A DNA stretch of 64,000 bases from Erwinia sp. JUb26 (GTDB lineage Bacteria > Pseudomonadota > Gammaproteobacteria > Enterobacterales > Enterobacteriaceae): the NCBI RefSeq assembly GCF_003751505.1, contig NZ_RJVB01000002.1, positions 372,001-436,000 on the forward strand, in the 5' to 3' direction. Below the pieces are notes generated by a model. The model made no database searches, had not been told where the DNA came from, and worked only from the letters and a program-made list of their open reading frames with translations. Below are positions 20,773 to 29,681 of this stretch, one piece after another; position 1 is the first letter of the stretch; the number at the start of each line of letters is the position of its first letter. Position numbers and translations under genes: made by a program.

Positions 20773-21693
20773 TTACTTTGCAGAAAAAGCCTCGCGCAGC
20801 CAGTGAATAAAGCCACTCACCGCCCGCGGCACCTGCGCCGACCAGGGGCGCACGACATACAGCATATCGGCAAAGGCGCCAACGGTTTGCCACTGCGGCA
20901 GCAGCTGGATCAGCCTCCCCTCTTGTAATGCCGCCTGTGCACTGAAGTCTGGCAGCAGCGCAATCCCCAGCCCTTCCAGCGCCGCATCACGAATGGATTC
21001 ACTGTTGTTGGTGGCAAAAGGTCCGCTGACGTTAACCGCCAGCCGTTCACCGCCGGAGAGGGGCTGGAAGCTCCATCGCGGGGCTTCCACACCGCGGGGA
21101 TAATACAGGCACTGATGCTCGCTCAGTGACGCCGGTGTCTCAGGTGTGCCGTAGCGCACCAGATAATCGGGGGATGCCACCACTAGCGCATGAGTGCTGC
21201 ACAGCGGCAGTGCGACGTGGGTTTCCGGCAGCGTGTTGCTGTGGCGAATGGCCAAATCAAATCCTTCGCTGGCAAGGGAAACCAGACGATCGGACACCTC
21301 CAGCTGCACCCTGACCTGCGGATGTTCACGCAGAAACGCCGTGATATGCGGTACCAGTTGCTGGCGAGCAAACGCCACCGGCGCGGTCACCCTCACCAGG
21401 CCGCGCAGCGGTCCGGCGGAATCGCGTACGCTGAAAAAACTCTGCGCAATCTGGGCAAACGGCGCCCGCAGATCGTCCACCAGCTTTTCACCGGCACTGG
21501 TCAGCCTGACGCTACGCGTGGTGCGTGTCACCAGGGGTACCCCAGCCAGCTGCTCGAGTTCTTTAATCTTCTGTGACATCGCCGCTTTACTGACTTCCAG
21601 CCGGTCTGCCGCGGCGGTAAAGCTACCCTGCTCGGCCAGCACCGTCAGCCAGTGCAGATGGGTCCAAAGCGCATCGGTTTTCAGATCTTTCAT
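20773..21693 (-). CDS. LysR-family transcriptional regulator
   Basis: The 306 residues have the LysR layout: an N-terminal winged helix-turn-helix (about 10-68, LTVLAEQGSFTAAADRLEVSKAAMSQKIKELE) and a substrate-binding domain (about 95-300). It resembles the DsdC/PtxR-like subgroup whose members regulate neighbours. It is divergent from the tautomerase gene across a 166-base gap containing a palindrome. It lies 155 bases upstream of the HbpS-YncE-dehydrogenase genes on the same strand, so it may control either side. The inducer is unknown. Confidence 0.88.
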   Translation of the reverse strand: MKDLKTDALWTHLHWLTVLAEQGSFTAAADRLEVSKAAMSQKIKELEQLAGVPLVTRTTRSVRLTSAGEKLVDDLRAPFAQIAQSFFSVRDSAGPLRGLVRVTAPVAFARQQLVPHITAFLREHPQVRVQLEVSDRLVSLASEGFDLAIRHSNTLPETHVALPLCSTHALVVASPDYLVRYGTPETPASLSEHQCLYYPRGVEAPRWSFQPLSGGERLAVNVSGPFATNNSESIRDAALEGLGIALLPDFSAQAALQEGRLIQLLPQWQTVGAFADMLYVVRPWSAQVPRAVSGFIHWLREAFSAK

Positions 21694-21701
21694 TTCAATT
21701 G

Positions 21702-21714
21702 TTCACTATAGTAA
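21702..21714. promoter_or_regulatory. candidate LysR operator between lysR gene and tautomerase
   Basis: TTCACTATAGTAA is a near-perfect palindrome around ACTATAGT. It lies nine bases from the lysR start codon in the divergent region. LysR proteins bind T-N11-A type dyads in this position, so autoregulation and control of the tautomerase gene are plausible. This is inference from position and symmetry only. Confidence 0.4.
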
Positions 21715-21859
21715 ATAATCAATTCAAGTATAGCGCTTTTTCCCGACGGAGTTTATGGGTAAATTTATCCCCAGAGACGAGCAGAACCGGCTGAACATTA
21801 TCAAACAATCACAGCGAAACTGCCCATTAAAACCAGCAATAGAGAGTGTCGAGGTTATT

Positions 21860-22249
21860 ATGCCATTACTGCAATTTGATGTTATTCAGGGCCGTTCCGA
21901 GTCAGAGCTGAAAACGCTGCTGGATGCCGCGCACCGTGCAGTGCTGGCAGCATTTAAAGTGCCAGAGCGCGATCGCTACCAGATTGTTCACGAAAACAAA
22001 GGTTATCAGATGGTGTTTGAAGATACCGGTCTGGGGCTACAACGTACCGATAATCTGGTGATGGTGCGGGTCTTTACCAGCCCGCGCAGCAGCGAGCAGA
22101 AACAGTTCTTTATGGCAGAACTGTGCCGCGAATTTCAGGAAAGCTGCGGGATTTTGCCCTCGGACGTGATGATCACATTCATCACTAACGAGAAAGGTGA
22201 CTGGAGCTTCGGGAACGGTGTGGCACAGTACCTGACCGGCGAACTGTAA
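21860..22249 (+). CDS. tautomerase family protein
   Basis: The 129 residues begin MPLLQFDVIQGRSESELKTLLDA. Proline directly after the initiator methionine is the expected catalytic Pro-1 of the 4-oxalocrotonate tautomerase superfamily. The start at 21860 has GAGG six bases upstream and exposes that proline, while an upstream 35-codon extension would not. The protein is long enough to hold two beta-alpha-beta units, as in the tautomerase_2 group (EELCREFQESCGI-like helix and DVMITFITNEKGDWSFG). Its substrate is unknown. It is divergent from a LysR regulator that probably controls it. Confidence 0.82.
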   Translation: MPLLQFDVIQGRSESELKTLLDAAHRAVLAAFKVPERDRYQIVHENKGYQMVFEDTGLGLQRTDNLVMVRVFTSPRSSEQKQFFMAELCREFQESCGILPSDVMITFITNEKGDWSFGNGVAQYLTGEL

Positions 22250-22268
22250 GGCCTATTCAGCCGTGGAA

Positions 22269-22292
22269 ACTCCCCGACCATCGGCGGGGAGT
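22269..22292. terminator. hairpin between convergent tautomerase and porin genes
   Basis: The seven-base stem ACTCCCC/GGGGAGT has an extended loop. It is located between two convergent stop codons and is probably bidirectional. Confidence 0.5.
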
Positions 22293-22301
22293 ACCGTTTA
22301 A

Positions 22302-23453
22302 TCAGAAGTCGTAGCGCAGGCGCACCAGGTTCATATCACCCAGATTGTCGGTGCTTGAGGTAAAGACGTGCTCGTAGTCAACGCGGAAGCCGTAGTCCAG
22401 CTTGAAGGTGACGCCCAAGCCGTTGTCGATACGCTTGTAGTTACGTCCGGTCACGTATTCCATGCGGTCGCCCATCACATACGGCATCACTGACTTGAGT
22501 CCGTACTGCTGCACCGGAATGGTATAACCTGCCAGATATTCAATACCCCACGCATCACCGGCAAAGTAGTTGTGAACGTTCGCCTGCTTAGTGGTCAGGA
22601 AATTATCATACCAGCCACCGCCGGCGGTGAAGGTCCAGTTATCCGGCGTCCAGCTCAGTGCCGTACCGAAGATATTTTGATCATAGGATTTATCATCGCC
22701 GTTGCCAGGATTGCGCATTTCAGCACGTGTATAGTTCCATGCAGTACCCCAGGTCAGATCTTTAGTGATGTGGTAGTCCACACCCAGCGAGCCGCCGCCC
22801 TGACGTTTGTAACGCAGACCATTACCCGGCAGGTACTCATTGTCGGAGAACAGATAGGACGCGTAAAAGTCGGTATCACCAAAGGTATTTTTGTATTTCA
22901 ACATCTTGCGGCTACGATAAGAGCCATCGTAGTCACCGTTAATCCCGTTACCCGATGCCTGGCCCAGCATGTCATAGTCCCAGATATCGGTTTTAGCGCC
23001 GACAACATCGTAGTAGACGCTGTTCTGCTGACCAAAGGTCAACTGGCCCCAGGTCGCGCTTTTCAGGCCGGTATACAGCATACGGCGCGAGGTATTATTA
23101 GCGCCGTCGGCATGGTGGTTATCCCAGTCGAATAACGCAGGGATATTCACACCCAGTTCGTAGTAGCTGATCCAGCTAATGTCATCGAACAGATAGTAAT
23201 CAGCCGCGAAGCGGAAACGGGTGCCGCCATCAAAGCCGTTACGCTTATAGGAACCTTTATCCTCATCGCCGGTCATATTGTTGAACTGTGGTCGAATGCT
23301 TCCGCCGACAGTGAAGTTCAGACGGCTAAGCGGGTCACCCGCCTGTGGATCCTGCTTTAAAAGCGTAATTTCGGCATTGGCGGCAAAAGAAGCGCTGCCC
23401 ACAATCAGTCCCAGAGCCACTGCCTGGGTAAGTGCACGCACTTTTATTAACAT
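22302..23453 (-). CDS. outer-membrane porin
   Basis: The 383 residues start with a signal peptide (about 1-28, cleaved after FAANA). The rest is rich in alternating hydrophobic/aromatic strands and ends RLRYDF, the C-terminal aromatic signature for outer-membrane barrel assembly. Segments such as YYELGVNIPALFDW, MLYTGLKSATWGQLTFGQQ and YDVVGAKTDIWDYD correspond to porin strands and the constriction loop. GLKSATWGQLTFGQ is typical of general trimeric porins. It is not OmpC or OmpF, and the transported solute is unknown. It is expressed alone, with a long upstream region. Confidence 0.8.
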   Translation of the reverse strand: MLIKVRALTQAVALGLIVGSASFAANAEITLLKQDPQAGDPLSRLNFTVGGSIRPQFNNMTGDEDKGSYKRNGFDGGTRFRFAADYYLFDDISWISYYELGVNIPALFDWDNHHADGANNTSRRMLYTGLKSATWGQLTFGQQNSVYYDVVGAKTDIWDYDMLGQASGNGINGDYDGSYRSRKMLKYKNTFGDTDFYASYLFSDNEYLPGNGLRYKRQGGGSLGVDYHITKDLTWGTAWNYTRAEMRNPGNGDDKSYDQNIFGTALSWTPDNWTFTAGGGWYDNFLTTKQANVHNYFAGDAWGIEYLAGYTIPVQQYGLKSVMPYVMGDRMEYVTGRNYKRIDNGLGVTFKLDYGFRVDYEHVFTSSTDNLGDMNLVRLRYDF

Positions 23454-24791
23454 CTTGTATCCCCGTGTAATATTAAATAATAAATATTGCCCAAAATATT
23501 ACCCTGAACGGATAAATATAAAATCCACCAACCTTATTGTTTTGTGCTCTTTTTCCAAAAAAAGAATCAATAATTGTTTTCAATATATTTCAACTGGAAT
23601 GTAATTAACCATTTTGTGCTTATTACATATACCTTTGCTAAACAATAGCATTATTGGTGCGATTAAAAATCATACTGGATTAAGTGCTTCTTTCCGCCGT
23701 TAGTCGTTTAACGACACCCTGTAGGAAAAGTTCTCATTGCCTGCAGGCCGATGTATGTAGCGTAACGCGCTGCTTGCACCATCTTCCGGCTCAACTCAAC
23801 TCAACCCAGTCCAGTCCAGTCCAGTCCAGCAACATATCCGATGCCGCCCGGCAGGTGATTGTGCCAATGCGGCACCGCTATCTCAGCGCTATCACATCTG
23901 TCGCAAACACCGTGTTTAAAGCCTTGATGGTATTCCGTAACCAGATTGCCAGCATTCCTTATTAATTTACCCTAATCCACCAGCGAGCATAATTGTCGCC
24001 GATCGGCATAACTCTGCGGCTTAACAGTGTGATTTCTGACACCAGACATTATTAGAAAACACCCTCTTTCTGACAATAATTAACCCGGCCAGATTCCTCG
24101 TCGAGAACATCAATAACTTTAAAGAGCCCGCCCGCAATAAAATATAGAGTGCTGAACAGCCTCGCGATATTTCCCTCTCATTAACGGGTTAAATGAGGAC
24201 ATTAATTTAAATCAGCGACACAATCAGCGAAAAAGGTGCCCGACGCAGAGTAAGAGTAATCGACAGTCTAATATGGCTATCTTAAACATGGATGAGTCCA
24301 CACTTTTACACCATCGGGGTGCCCTGCATCTTTGACCGCGCCAGAAAAAAACGTCATCCCCATCAGGCTGCAGAAATCCTAAGAGTGAAGGGAGAATGTG
24401 AGCAGTATCTGAATTTTGCAATTCTTGACGGATGAAAGGAAAGATTAGCAGCGTTTACCCTATAACCTGTACTGGCTGTACGCCGTTCAACGTTGCAAAG
24501 ACAGGTAAAAAAAGAAACCATGCTAATCCAATGAAAAACATAATTTTTATATCAAACTTGCCGTTTCTTTTCATACGATTGCTTTGCTTAACATTGGTTA
24601 CGTTTACGTCAGACAAAGTTAAACAGAAGCTAAACAGAGCGGCATGAATGCCCCTCCCGGGCACATTTTGCTGTCACCCCAAATTATTGCCAGAGATAAT
24701 TCGCTGCGTTAAATTAATTCGTTAACTCGAATCATTTCATCTCGCCGCTACCTGACAGGGATTGCGTCACACACAGGGTAAAAACGATCCA
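23454..24791. other. 1.3-kb region without a convincing gene
   Basis: This is an AT-rich stretch between the porin and opgB start codons. It contains the porin leader and a block of pentanucleotide repeats (23791-23830). All open frames are short, without ribosome sites or recognisable families. The only frame with a protein-like look is a 39-codon one on the minus strand at 24455-24574, which would encode a basic N-terminus and a hydrophobic helix (MFFIGLAWFLFLPVFATL). It has no clear ribosome site, so I do not call it. The last 100 bases hold the opgB leader. Confidence 0.5.
23791..23830. repeat. pentanucleotide tandem repeats
   Basis: There are eight five-base units in a row: TCAAC three times, CCAGT four times, then CCAGC. 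They lie upstream of the porin gene (about 340 bases from its start) in non-coding DNA. Such runs change length by slipped pairing. Confidence 0.85.
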
Positions 24792-27101
24792 ATGGTTTCA
24801 GAATGGTTATCTTTATTATTGTTTATTGCGTCTGCGGCTCTCTACACCTGGAAGGCCGGGCGGCACAGGCTGTGGTTTTCCGCCGTACTGGCGCTGCTGG
24901 GCATCTATATCATTCTTAATGCTTCACTTTTTGCGAGTAATTACTTTACCGGTGAAGGAATTAACGACGCGGTTATCTATACGATCACCAGCAGCCTGAG
25001 TGGCGCAGGACTACAGAAATATATTATGCCAGCCGTCGGTCTGATCGTCGGTTTATTATTGCTGTTCCTGTTTTTATCCTGGGTTTTACGACTACGAAAA
25101 AATCATAATTACAGCAAACTGTACAGCCTGCTGGCGCTGGTACTGGCCGTTGCCTCCATTAAAACAACCCCGGCGTATCAGCAGGTAAGCGACCTGATTA
25201 AATCGCAGGTCGCCAAAGGAGATTCCGACTTTTACAGCCACTACAAAGTCCCGGGGAAGAACCTGCGCGGCGACCGCCCAAACCTGGTTTACATCTATGC
25301 TGAAAGCCTGGAACGCACCTACTTTGATGATAAGGCATTCCCTGGCCTGGCACCGGAACTGAACCGCATCAAAGCGGATTCATTCGACTTCAGTAACACC
25401 GAACAGCTGCCCGGAACCGAATATACCATCGCAGGTATCGTCGCCTCACAGTGCGGCATCCCGCTGTTTGCTCCGTTTGACGGCAATGCCTCCAGCTCGC
25501 TTTCCACCTTTTATCCGCAAAACGTCTGCCTGGGTGACATCCTGAAAGCGTCAGGCTATCAGAACTATTTTTATCAGGGCGCCAGCCTGAGCTTTGCCGG
25601 TAAAGATCTGTTCTTCACTTCCCACGGCTTTGACCATATTTATGGTTTCAATGAGCTGAAGAGCATGGTGAAGGATCAGAACTATCGTAACGACTGGGGC
25701 TGGTACGACGACACCGTGCTGGACATCGTGTTCGATAAATATCTGGAACTGGCGAAGAAGAATCAGCCGTTTTCACTGTTCGCCCTCACCGTGGATACCC
25801 ATCATCCAGATGGATTCATCTCACGCAGCTGCCAGAGAAAATCCTATCCGTTCGATGGAAAGGAAAATAAGTCTTTCGCCGCCGTTGCCTGTGGCCAGGA
25901 ACATATCGCCCGGCTGATTGAGAAGATCCGCGCTACCCCGTACTTCAAAAACACCATTATCGTGGTCGGCTCCGATCACCTGGCGATGAATAACACCGCC
26001 TTTAAATATCTGAACCAGCACGACCGCCGCGACCTGTTCTTTATGCTGCGCGGCGACAGCGTGAGCAGCAAAGTGATTACGGCTAAACGCAGCACGCTGG
26101 ATAACGGAGCAACGGTGTTGGATGCCATGGGCGGCGACAACTTTATCGGCCTGGGGCGCAGTTCGCTGTCATCCACTTCGCTTTCCGCCACCTACCTGAA
26201 TATCAAAGAAAAAATCAACGAATGGAAGCCCGACGTCATTAAGCTGTGGAACTTTCCGAAAGCCATTTCGGAGTACAAAATTGACAGCGAGAAAAATACA
26301 TTCAGCTTCTCCGGTTCACACTTCAAGCTGCCGCTGCTGCTATCGGTGATGCCAAACAAAATTGAGCCGAAGCTTGATGCCTATCTGGCAACGCCGCTGA
26401 AACAGCAGCTGGCAAAGTTCGGCCCGGACGAAAAATTTGTCTGGGCGGATCGCTGCTACAAAATAGGCAGCGTATGGGACGAATCCCTGACGCTGAACAA
26501 CGGGCTGTGCGTTGCCAACGGCACGCTGAATGCGAGGCCGCATATCGACCAGATTAAACCGGGGAACACGCTGGGGAAAATCACCTTCACCTCGGCCAGC
26601 AGCAACAGTAACGACAACAGCAGCGACGAACAGTATCAGCGCAGCGTAACCCGTTTGCGAATTGCCGATGCCGATTTGAAATATCGCTCGGACCGTATTC
26701 TATTTAACCTTCCGGGGCTGCCGCAGCAGGTGCTGAAAATCACCGGCATGTCCTATGTTGAAACCTGGGGCCGCTGGTCTGATGCCAATCTGTTACCGGA
26801 AGTGACCATTCAGTATCTGGAACCGTTGCCAACAGTATTCCAGCTGAAACTGACGGCGCGGGCCTTCGGTCACAACGCGCTGCGCCCGGTGATCGTTAAG
26901 GTCGGCGACTGGCAGCAGGAAATTTCACTGGGGGAAAGCGATACCACCCTGACGCTGCAGGTCAACAATCCTTCTGGCGCGCGCAGCATCGTGCTGGTGC
27001 CCCCGGAGCCGATCGAGTCAACGCTGGGCACCGTAGATGGCTTTGCGGCCCGCCGATTGGGCATTGGCCTTGTCGATATGCAGGTGTCACCACAGCCTTA
27101 A
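24792..27101 (+). CDS. opgB: phosphatidylglycerol--membrane-oligosaccharide glycerophosphotransferase OpgB (MdoB)
   Basis: OpgB transfers phosphoglycerol groups from phosphatidylglycerol to periplasmic glucans. The 769 residues (763 in E. coli) have three or four N-terminal membrane helices (about 5-125). A large periplasmic alkaline-phosphatase/sulfatase-type domain follows, with NLVYIYAESLERTYFD (metal and catalytic loop), QLPGTEYTIAGIVASQCGIPLF, LTVDTHHPDGFISRSC and VVGSDHLAMNN. The last part (about 600-769) is beta-rich. The open frame starts 10 codons earlier at a TTG, but the ATG at 24792 (MVSEWLSLL) matches the family start. In E. coli this gene is elsewhere on the chromosome, so its placement here is a rearrangement. 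Confidence 0.95.
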   Translation: MVSEWLSLLLFIASAALYTWKAGRHRLWFSAVLALLGIYIILNASLFASNYFTGEGINDAVIYTITSSLSGAGLQKYIMPAVGLIVGLLLLFLFLSWVLRLRKNHNYSKLYSLLALVLAVASIKTTPAYQQVSDLIKSQVAKGDSDFYSHYKVPGKNLRGDRPNLVYIYAESLERTYFDDKAFPGLAPELNRIKADSFDFSNTEQLPGTEYTIAGIVASQCGIPLFAPFDGNASSSLSTFYPQNVCLGDILKASGYQNYFYQGASLSFAGKDLFFTSHGFDHIYGFNELKSMVKDQNYRNDWGWYDDTVLDIVFDKYLELAKKNQPFSLFALTVDTHHPDGFISRSCQRKSYPFDGKENKSFAAVACGQEHIARLIEKIRATPYFKNTIIVVGSDHLAMNNTAFKYLNQHDRRDLFFMLRGDSVSSKVITAKRSTLDNGATVLDAMGGDNFIGLGRSSLSSTSLSATYLNIKEKINEWKPDVIKLWNFPKAISEYKIDSEKNTFSFSGSHFKLPLLLSVMPNKIEPKLDAYLATPLKQQLAKFGPDEKFVWADRCYKIGSVWDESLTLNNGLCVANGTLNARPHIDQIKPGNTLGKITFTSASSNSNDNSSDEQYQRSVTRLRIADADLKYRSDRILFNLPGLPQQVLKITGMSYVETWGRWSDANLLPEVTIQYLEPLPTVFQLKLTARAFGHNALRPVIVKVGDWQQEISLGESDTTLTLQVNNPSGARSIVLVPPEPIESTLGTVDGFAARRLGIGLVDMQVSPQP

Positions 27102-27107
27102 ATCATT

Positions 27108-27127
27108 CGCCCCCGTCATCGGGGGCG
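27108..27127 (+). terminator. terminator after opgB
   Basis: The perfect eight-base stem CGCCCCCG/CGGGGGCG with loop TCAT lies six bases past the opgB stop. The downstream T content is low, so it may only attenuate. Confidence 0.65.
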
Positions 27128-27238
27128 GATTCCCTTCAATACGGGTAGTGACACGTTTATTCACATGAAGGACTTGCAGTAAAAAACAGAAAAATTACTA
27201 TGGATTAGTAACCATTCACTCACAGGAAAGCCTTCCCG

Positions 27239-28414
27239 TTGAAATCTTTGCGCAACGCCCTACTGCTGTTACCTGTACTTGCTCTGCCGCTGCAAAGCCA
27301 GGCGCAGAAATCCCCTGACCCGTTGCTGGCCTCCGAACTGGTTAATCGCTATGCCGATAATATTTTCTACAACACCAAAGCCAGCGGTATGGCGATCGTC
27401 GCTATCGATGCCAATCAACGCATCTTCGCCAGCCGAGGCGTCGCGCGCCCCGGTAGCAAACAGCCACCGAATAAAGACTCACTAATCCGCATCGCCTCAT
27501 TAAGTAAGCTGATGAGCAGCGAGTTGATGGTCAAACTGGCGGAAGAAGGAAAGCTGAAGCTGGACGATCCGCTCAGCAAATACGCTCCAGCCGGCGCCCG
27601 GGTGCCAGCCTGGAACGGGCAGCCTATCCGACTGATCAATCTTGCCACACATACCAGCGGCCTGCCTCGCGAGCAGCCCGGTGGTAAAGCCATGCGTCCG
27701 GTGTTTACCTGGCCCACCAACAGCCAACGCTGGGCGTGGCTACGCACCGCACAGCTGAAATCGGCTCCCGGGCAGGTCGCCTCCTATTCTAACTTAGCCT
27801 TCGATCTGCTGGGTGATGCGCTGGCCAAAGCCGGGGGTAAACCCTACCCGGCCCTGCTGCAGGAAAAAGTGACCCGACCTTTGGGGATGAAAGATACCAC
27901 CTTCACTCCTTCTCCGGACCAGTGCGCGCGGCTGATTATTCCGGCTAAAAGCCCGAGCCCGTGCAATAACTCACTGGCCGCCATCGGCAGCGGCGGGGTC
28001 TACTCGACACCGGATGATATGGGCCGCTGGATGCAGCAGTTCCTGTCATCCGACGTGCACACCCGCAGCCCGCAGGTTGACCGTCTGCAAACGATGATTT
28101 ATCAGCGCAGCCAACTGACAAAAGTAGAAGGCATGGATGTACCCGGACGCGCGGATGCCCTCGGTATGGGATGGGTATATATGGCGCCGCGCGATGGCAG
28201 ACCGGGGATCATTGAAAAAACCGGCGGCGGCGGCGGCTTTATTACCTATATGGCGATGGTGCCGCAGTACAGCGTCGGCGTATTTATCGTGGTCGCTCGC
28301 TCGAATGAAAGCCGATTTACGCCGATGAGTGATGGCGTCAACAATCTGCTTACCGAGATGATCGGCAACTCGTCAGGCAGTGCCCAACTGGCCGCAAGCA
28401 TCATGGCGAACTGA
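27239..28414 (+). CDS. ampH: D-alanyl-D-alanine carboxypeptidase/endopeptidase AmpH
   Basis: AmpH is a class C-type penicillin-binding protein of the periplasm with carboxypeptidase and endopeptidase activity on peptidoglycan. It is 391 residues. It has a signal peptide (about 1-22, LPLQSQA), the SxxK active-site motif in RIASLSKLMSSE, YSNLAFDLLGD with the second catalytic tyrosine, and the KTG-equivalent EKTGGGGGFITY. The start codon is TTG at 27239, with AGGA eight to ten bases upstream. No in-frame ATG lies before the signal peptide, so TTG is accepted. It lies downstream of opgB, another envelope gene. Confidence 0.95.
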   Translation: MKSLRNALLLLPVLALPLQSQAQKSPDPLLASELVNRYADNIFYNTKASGMAIVAIDANQRIFASRGVARPGSKQPPNKDSLIRIASLSKLMSSELMVKLAEEGKLKLDDPLSKYAPAGARVPAWNGQPIRLINLATHTSGLPREQPGGKAMRPVFTWPTNSQRWAWLRTAQLKSAPGQVASYSNLAFDLLGDALAKAGGKPYPALLQEKVTRPLGMKDTTFTPSPDQCARLIIPAKSPSPCNNSLAAIGSGGVYSTPDDMGRWMQQFLSSDVHTRSPQVDRLQTMIYQRSQLTKVEGMDVPGRADALGMGWVYMAPRDGRPGIIEKTGGGGGFITYMAMVPQYSVGVFIVVARSNESRFTPMSDGVNNLLTEMIGNSSGSAQLAASIMAN

Positions 28415-28424
28415 TCGCCCGAGT

Positions 28425-28739
28425 CTATTCGGCATACCCTTCATCGCCGTCTAAAATAGAATCATCCGCCGCTTTGACATCCCGTGAGCGGCGGATGAGT
28501 TTTTCACGCGGCAGCAGGCGGCCGCGCTTGTCATAATAACGACTTGGCCAGATTTCAGATGGATGCATATCCAGCGCGGCAGCGATAATGAACTCCCCCT
28601 TCGGCCAGGGCTTTTTCAGTGCATTCGCCAGCGTTCCCGAACTTAGCCCCACCTCACGCGAAAGCGCCGCCAGTGAATTCTTACGTTTTTTTATCGCGGC
28701 GATAATATCCGCACTGTGCATATCCTGTCGTTTCGTCAT
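28425..28739 (-). CDS. Ner/SfsB-like DNA-binding protein
   Basis: The 104 residues include a winged or lambda-type helix-turn-helix (about 8-60: HSADIIAAIKKRKNSLAALSREVGLSSGTLANALKKPWPKGE), followed by ALDMHPSEIWPSRYYDKRGR. These segments are characteristic of the phage Mu Ner repressor and of chromosomal Nlp/SfsB. It is a regulator of phage origin domesticated in many enterobacteria, where it affects sugar use genes. Its target here is unknown. It converges with ampH and is divergent from two small XRE regulators. Confidence 0.85.
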   Translation of the reverse strand: MTKRQDMHSADIIAAIKKRKNSLAALSREVGLSSGTLANALKKPWPKGEFIIAAALDMHPSEIWPSRYYDKRGRLLPREKLIRRSRDVKAADDSILDGDEGYAE

Positions 28740-28787
28740 AGCGTCCTCTGCATCTCAGTGAGTTCCTGATTCACGCCCAATCTAGCA

Positions 28788-28802
28788 CTAAGAATTACTT
28801 AG
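28788..28802. promoter_or_regulatory. operator-like palindrome upstream of first XRE gene
   Basis: CTAAG-AATTA-CTTAG is a perfect five-base inverted repeat. It lies 33 bases before a CTAAGAGAATCCTGTTA element, which is itself 41 bases before the start codon. The same arrangement recurs before the second XRE gene with identical spacing, which is why I read it as an operator. Confidence 0.6.
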
Positions 28803-28861
28803 TACAATTTGCATTGGCAACTAAGAGAATCCTGTTAATTGTTTCAATAACCGGGATGACT

Positions 28862-29119
28862 ATGCTGGCACAACGTTTGAAAGAGGCTCGCCTGAGAAAA
28901 GGGTTATCGCAGCAAAAACTGGGCGTTTTAGCGCAAATTGACGAGGCCACCGCCAGTGCCCGTATGAATCAGTACGAACGGGGCATTCACGTGCCTGATT
29001 TTGAACTGGTCTGCCGTCTGGCCGTTATCCTGGACGTGCCATCCTGCTATTTTTATACCCAGGAAGATGAGCTCGCCAGACTGGTGCTGGCCTGGTACTC
29101 CCAGCATAAATCGCACTAA
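28862..29119 (+). CDS. small XRE-family helix-turn-helix protein, copy 1
   Basis: The 85 residues start MLAQRLKEARLRKGLSQQKLGV and are almost entirely one lambda-repressor-like helix-turn-helix (PF01381 type, about 4-60: helix 2-turn-helix 3 in SQQKLGVLAQIDEATASARMNQYERG). The start at 28862 has GGGA five bases upstream. Longer in-frame starts lack a ribosome site. There is a conserved tail PSCYFYTQEDELARLV. It is a probable autoregulator; the target is unknown. It is paralogous to the next gene (about three quarters identical by eye) and separated from it by a copy of its own promoter region. Confidence 0.8.
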   Translation: MLAQRLKEARLRKGLSQQKLGVLAQIDEATASARMNQYERGIHVPDFELVCRLAVILDVPSCYFYTQEDELARLVLAWYSQHKSH

Positions 29120-29160
29120 AAGTCACAACGCCTTTCCCGTTGTACATCCTGAAGATTAGA

Positions 29161-29175
29161 CTAAGTTCTACTTAG
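29161..29175. promoter_or_regulatory. operator-like palindrome upstream of second XRE gene
   Basis: CTAAG-TTCTA-CTTAG has the same arms and five-base spacer length as the palindrome at 28788. It is followed after 33 bases by the same CTAAGAGAATCCTGTTA element, 40 bases before the ATG. Confidence 0.6.
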
Positions 29176-29233
29176 TACATTTTAATCGAACGGCTAAGAG
29201 AATCCTGTTATCTGTTCAGAAGTCAGGATCGAC

Positions 29234-29494
29234 ATGCTGCCATATCGTTTAAAACAAGCGCGCGAGAGGATGGGGCTGGCGCAGCAAAAACTGGGTATTT
29301 TAGCGGGGATTGACGAGGCCACCGCCAGTGCAAGAATGAACCAGTATGAACGGGGTGTTCACACGCCAGACTTTGAGCTGGTTTGCCGCCTGGCAGTGAT
29401 ACTGCAGGTCCCCGCATGCTATTTTTACATTCAGGAAGACGAACTGGCCGACATCGTGCAGCACTGGTACGACAGTCATCATAACGGCGGCTAG
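29234..29494 (+). CDS. small XRE-family helix-turn-helix protein, copy 2
   Basis: The 86 residues begin MLPYRLKQARERMGLAQQKLGI and contain the same helix-turn-helix as the preceding gene. The stretch DEATASARMNQYERGVH and the tail FYIQEDELADIVQHW differ at only a few positions. The recognition region is nearly unchanged between the copies, so both probably bind the same site, which occurs upstream of each. The protein has no other domain. It is inferred to be an autoregulatory pair created by a tandem duplication of gene plus promoter. Confidence 0.8.
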   Translation: MLPYRLKQARERMGLAQQKLGILAGIDEATASARMNQYERGVHTPDFELVCRLAVILQVPACYFYIQEDELADIVQHWYDSHHNGG

Positions 29495-29681
29495 CCGTTT
29501 CCTACCCCTCGTACCTTCATGGTCATTAACGCAGAATCCCCCTTCCAGCTCTCCCTCTCTCGCCCTTACATCATCTGATTATAAGTTGTGCCTTTTTATC
29601 ATATGGTCAATCGGTTGACTCAATCACAGAATTACGGTTATTTGACAGCCTTCTACCTCTTTGAATTCAGGGAAAAATATC

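Larger units (their letters stand above)
28788..29494 (+). repeat. tandem duplication of promoter plus XRE gene
   Basis: Unit 1 runs from about 28788 to 29119 and unit 2 from about 29161 to 29494, a period of about 373 bases. Shared elements in order are the CTAAG-N5-CTTAG palindrome, CTAAGAGAATCCTGTTA, and the coding sequence. Divergence is greater between the starts of the operator spacers than in the coding helix-turn-helix. Confidence 0.75.
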
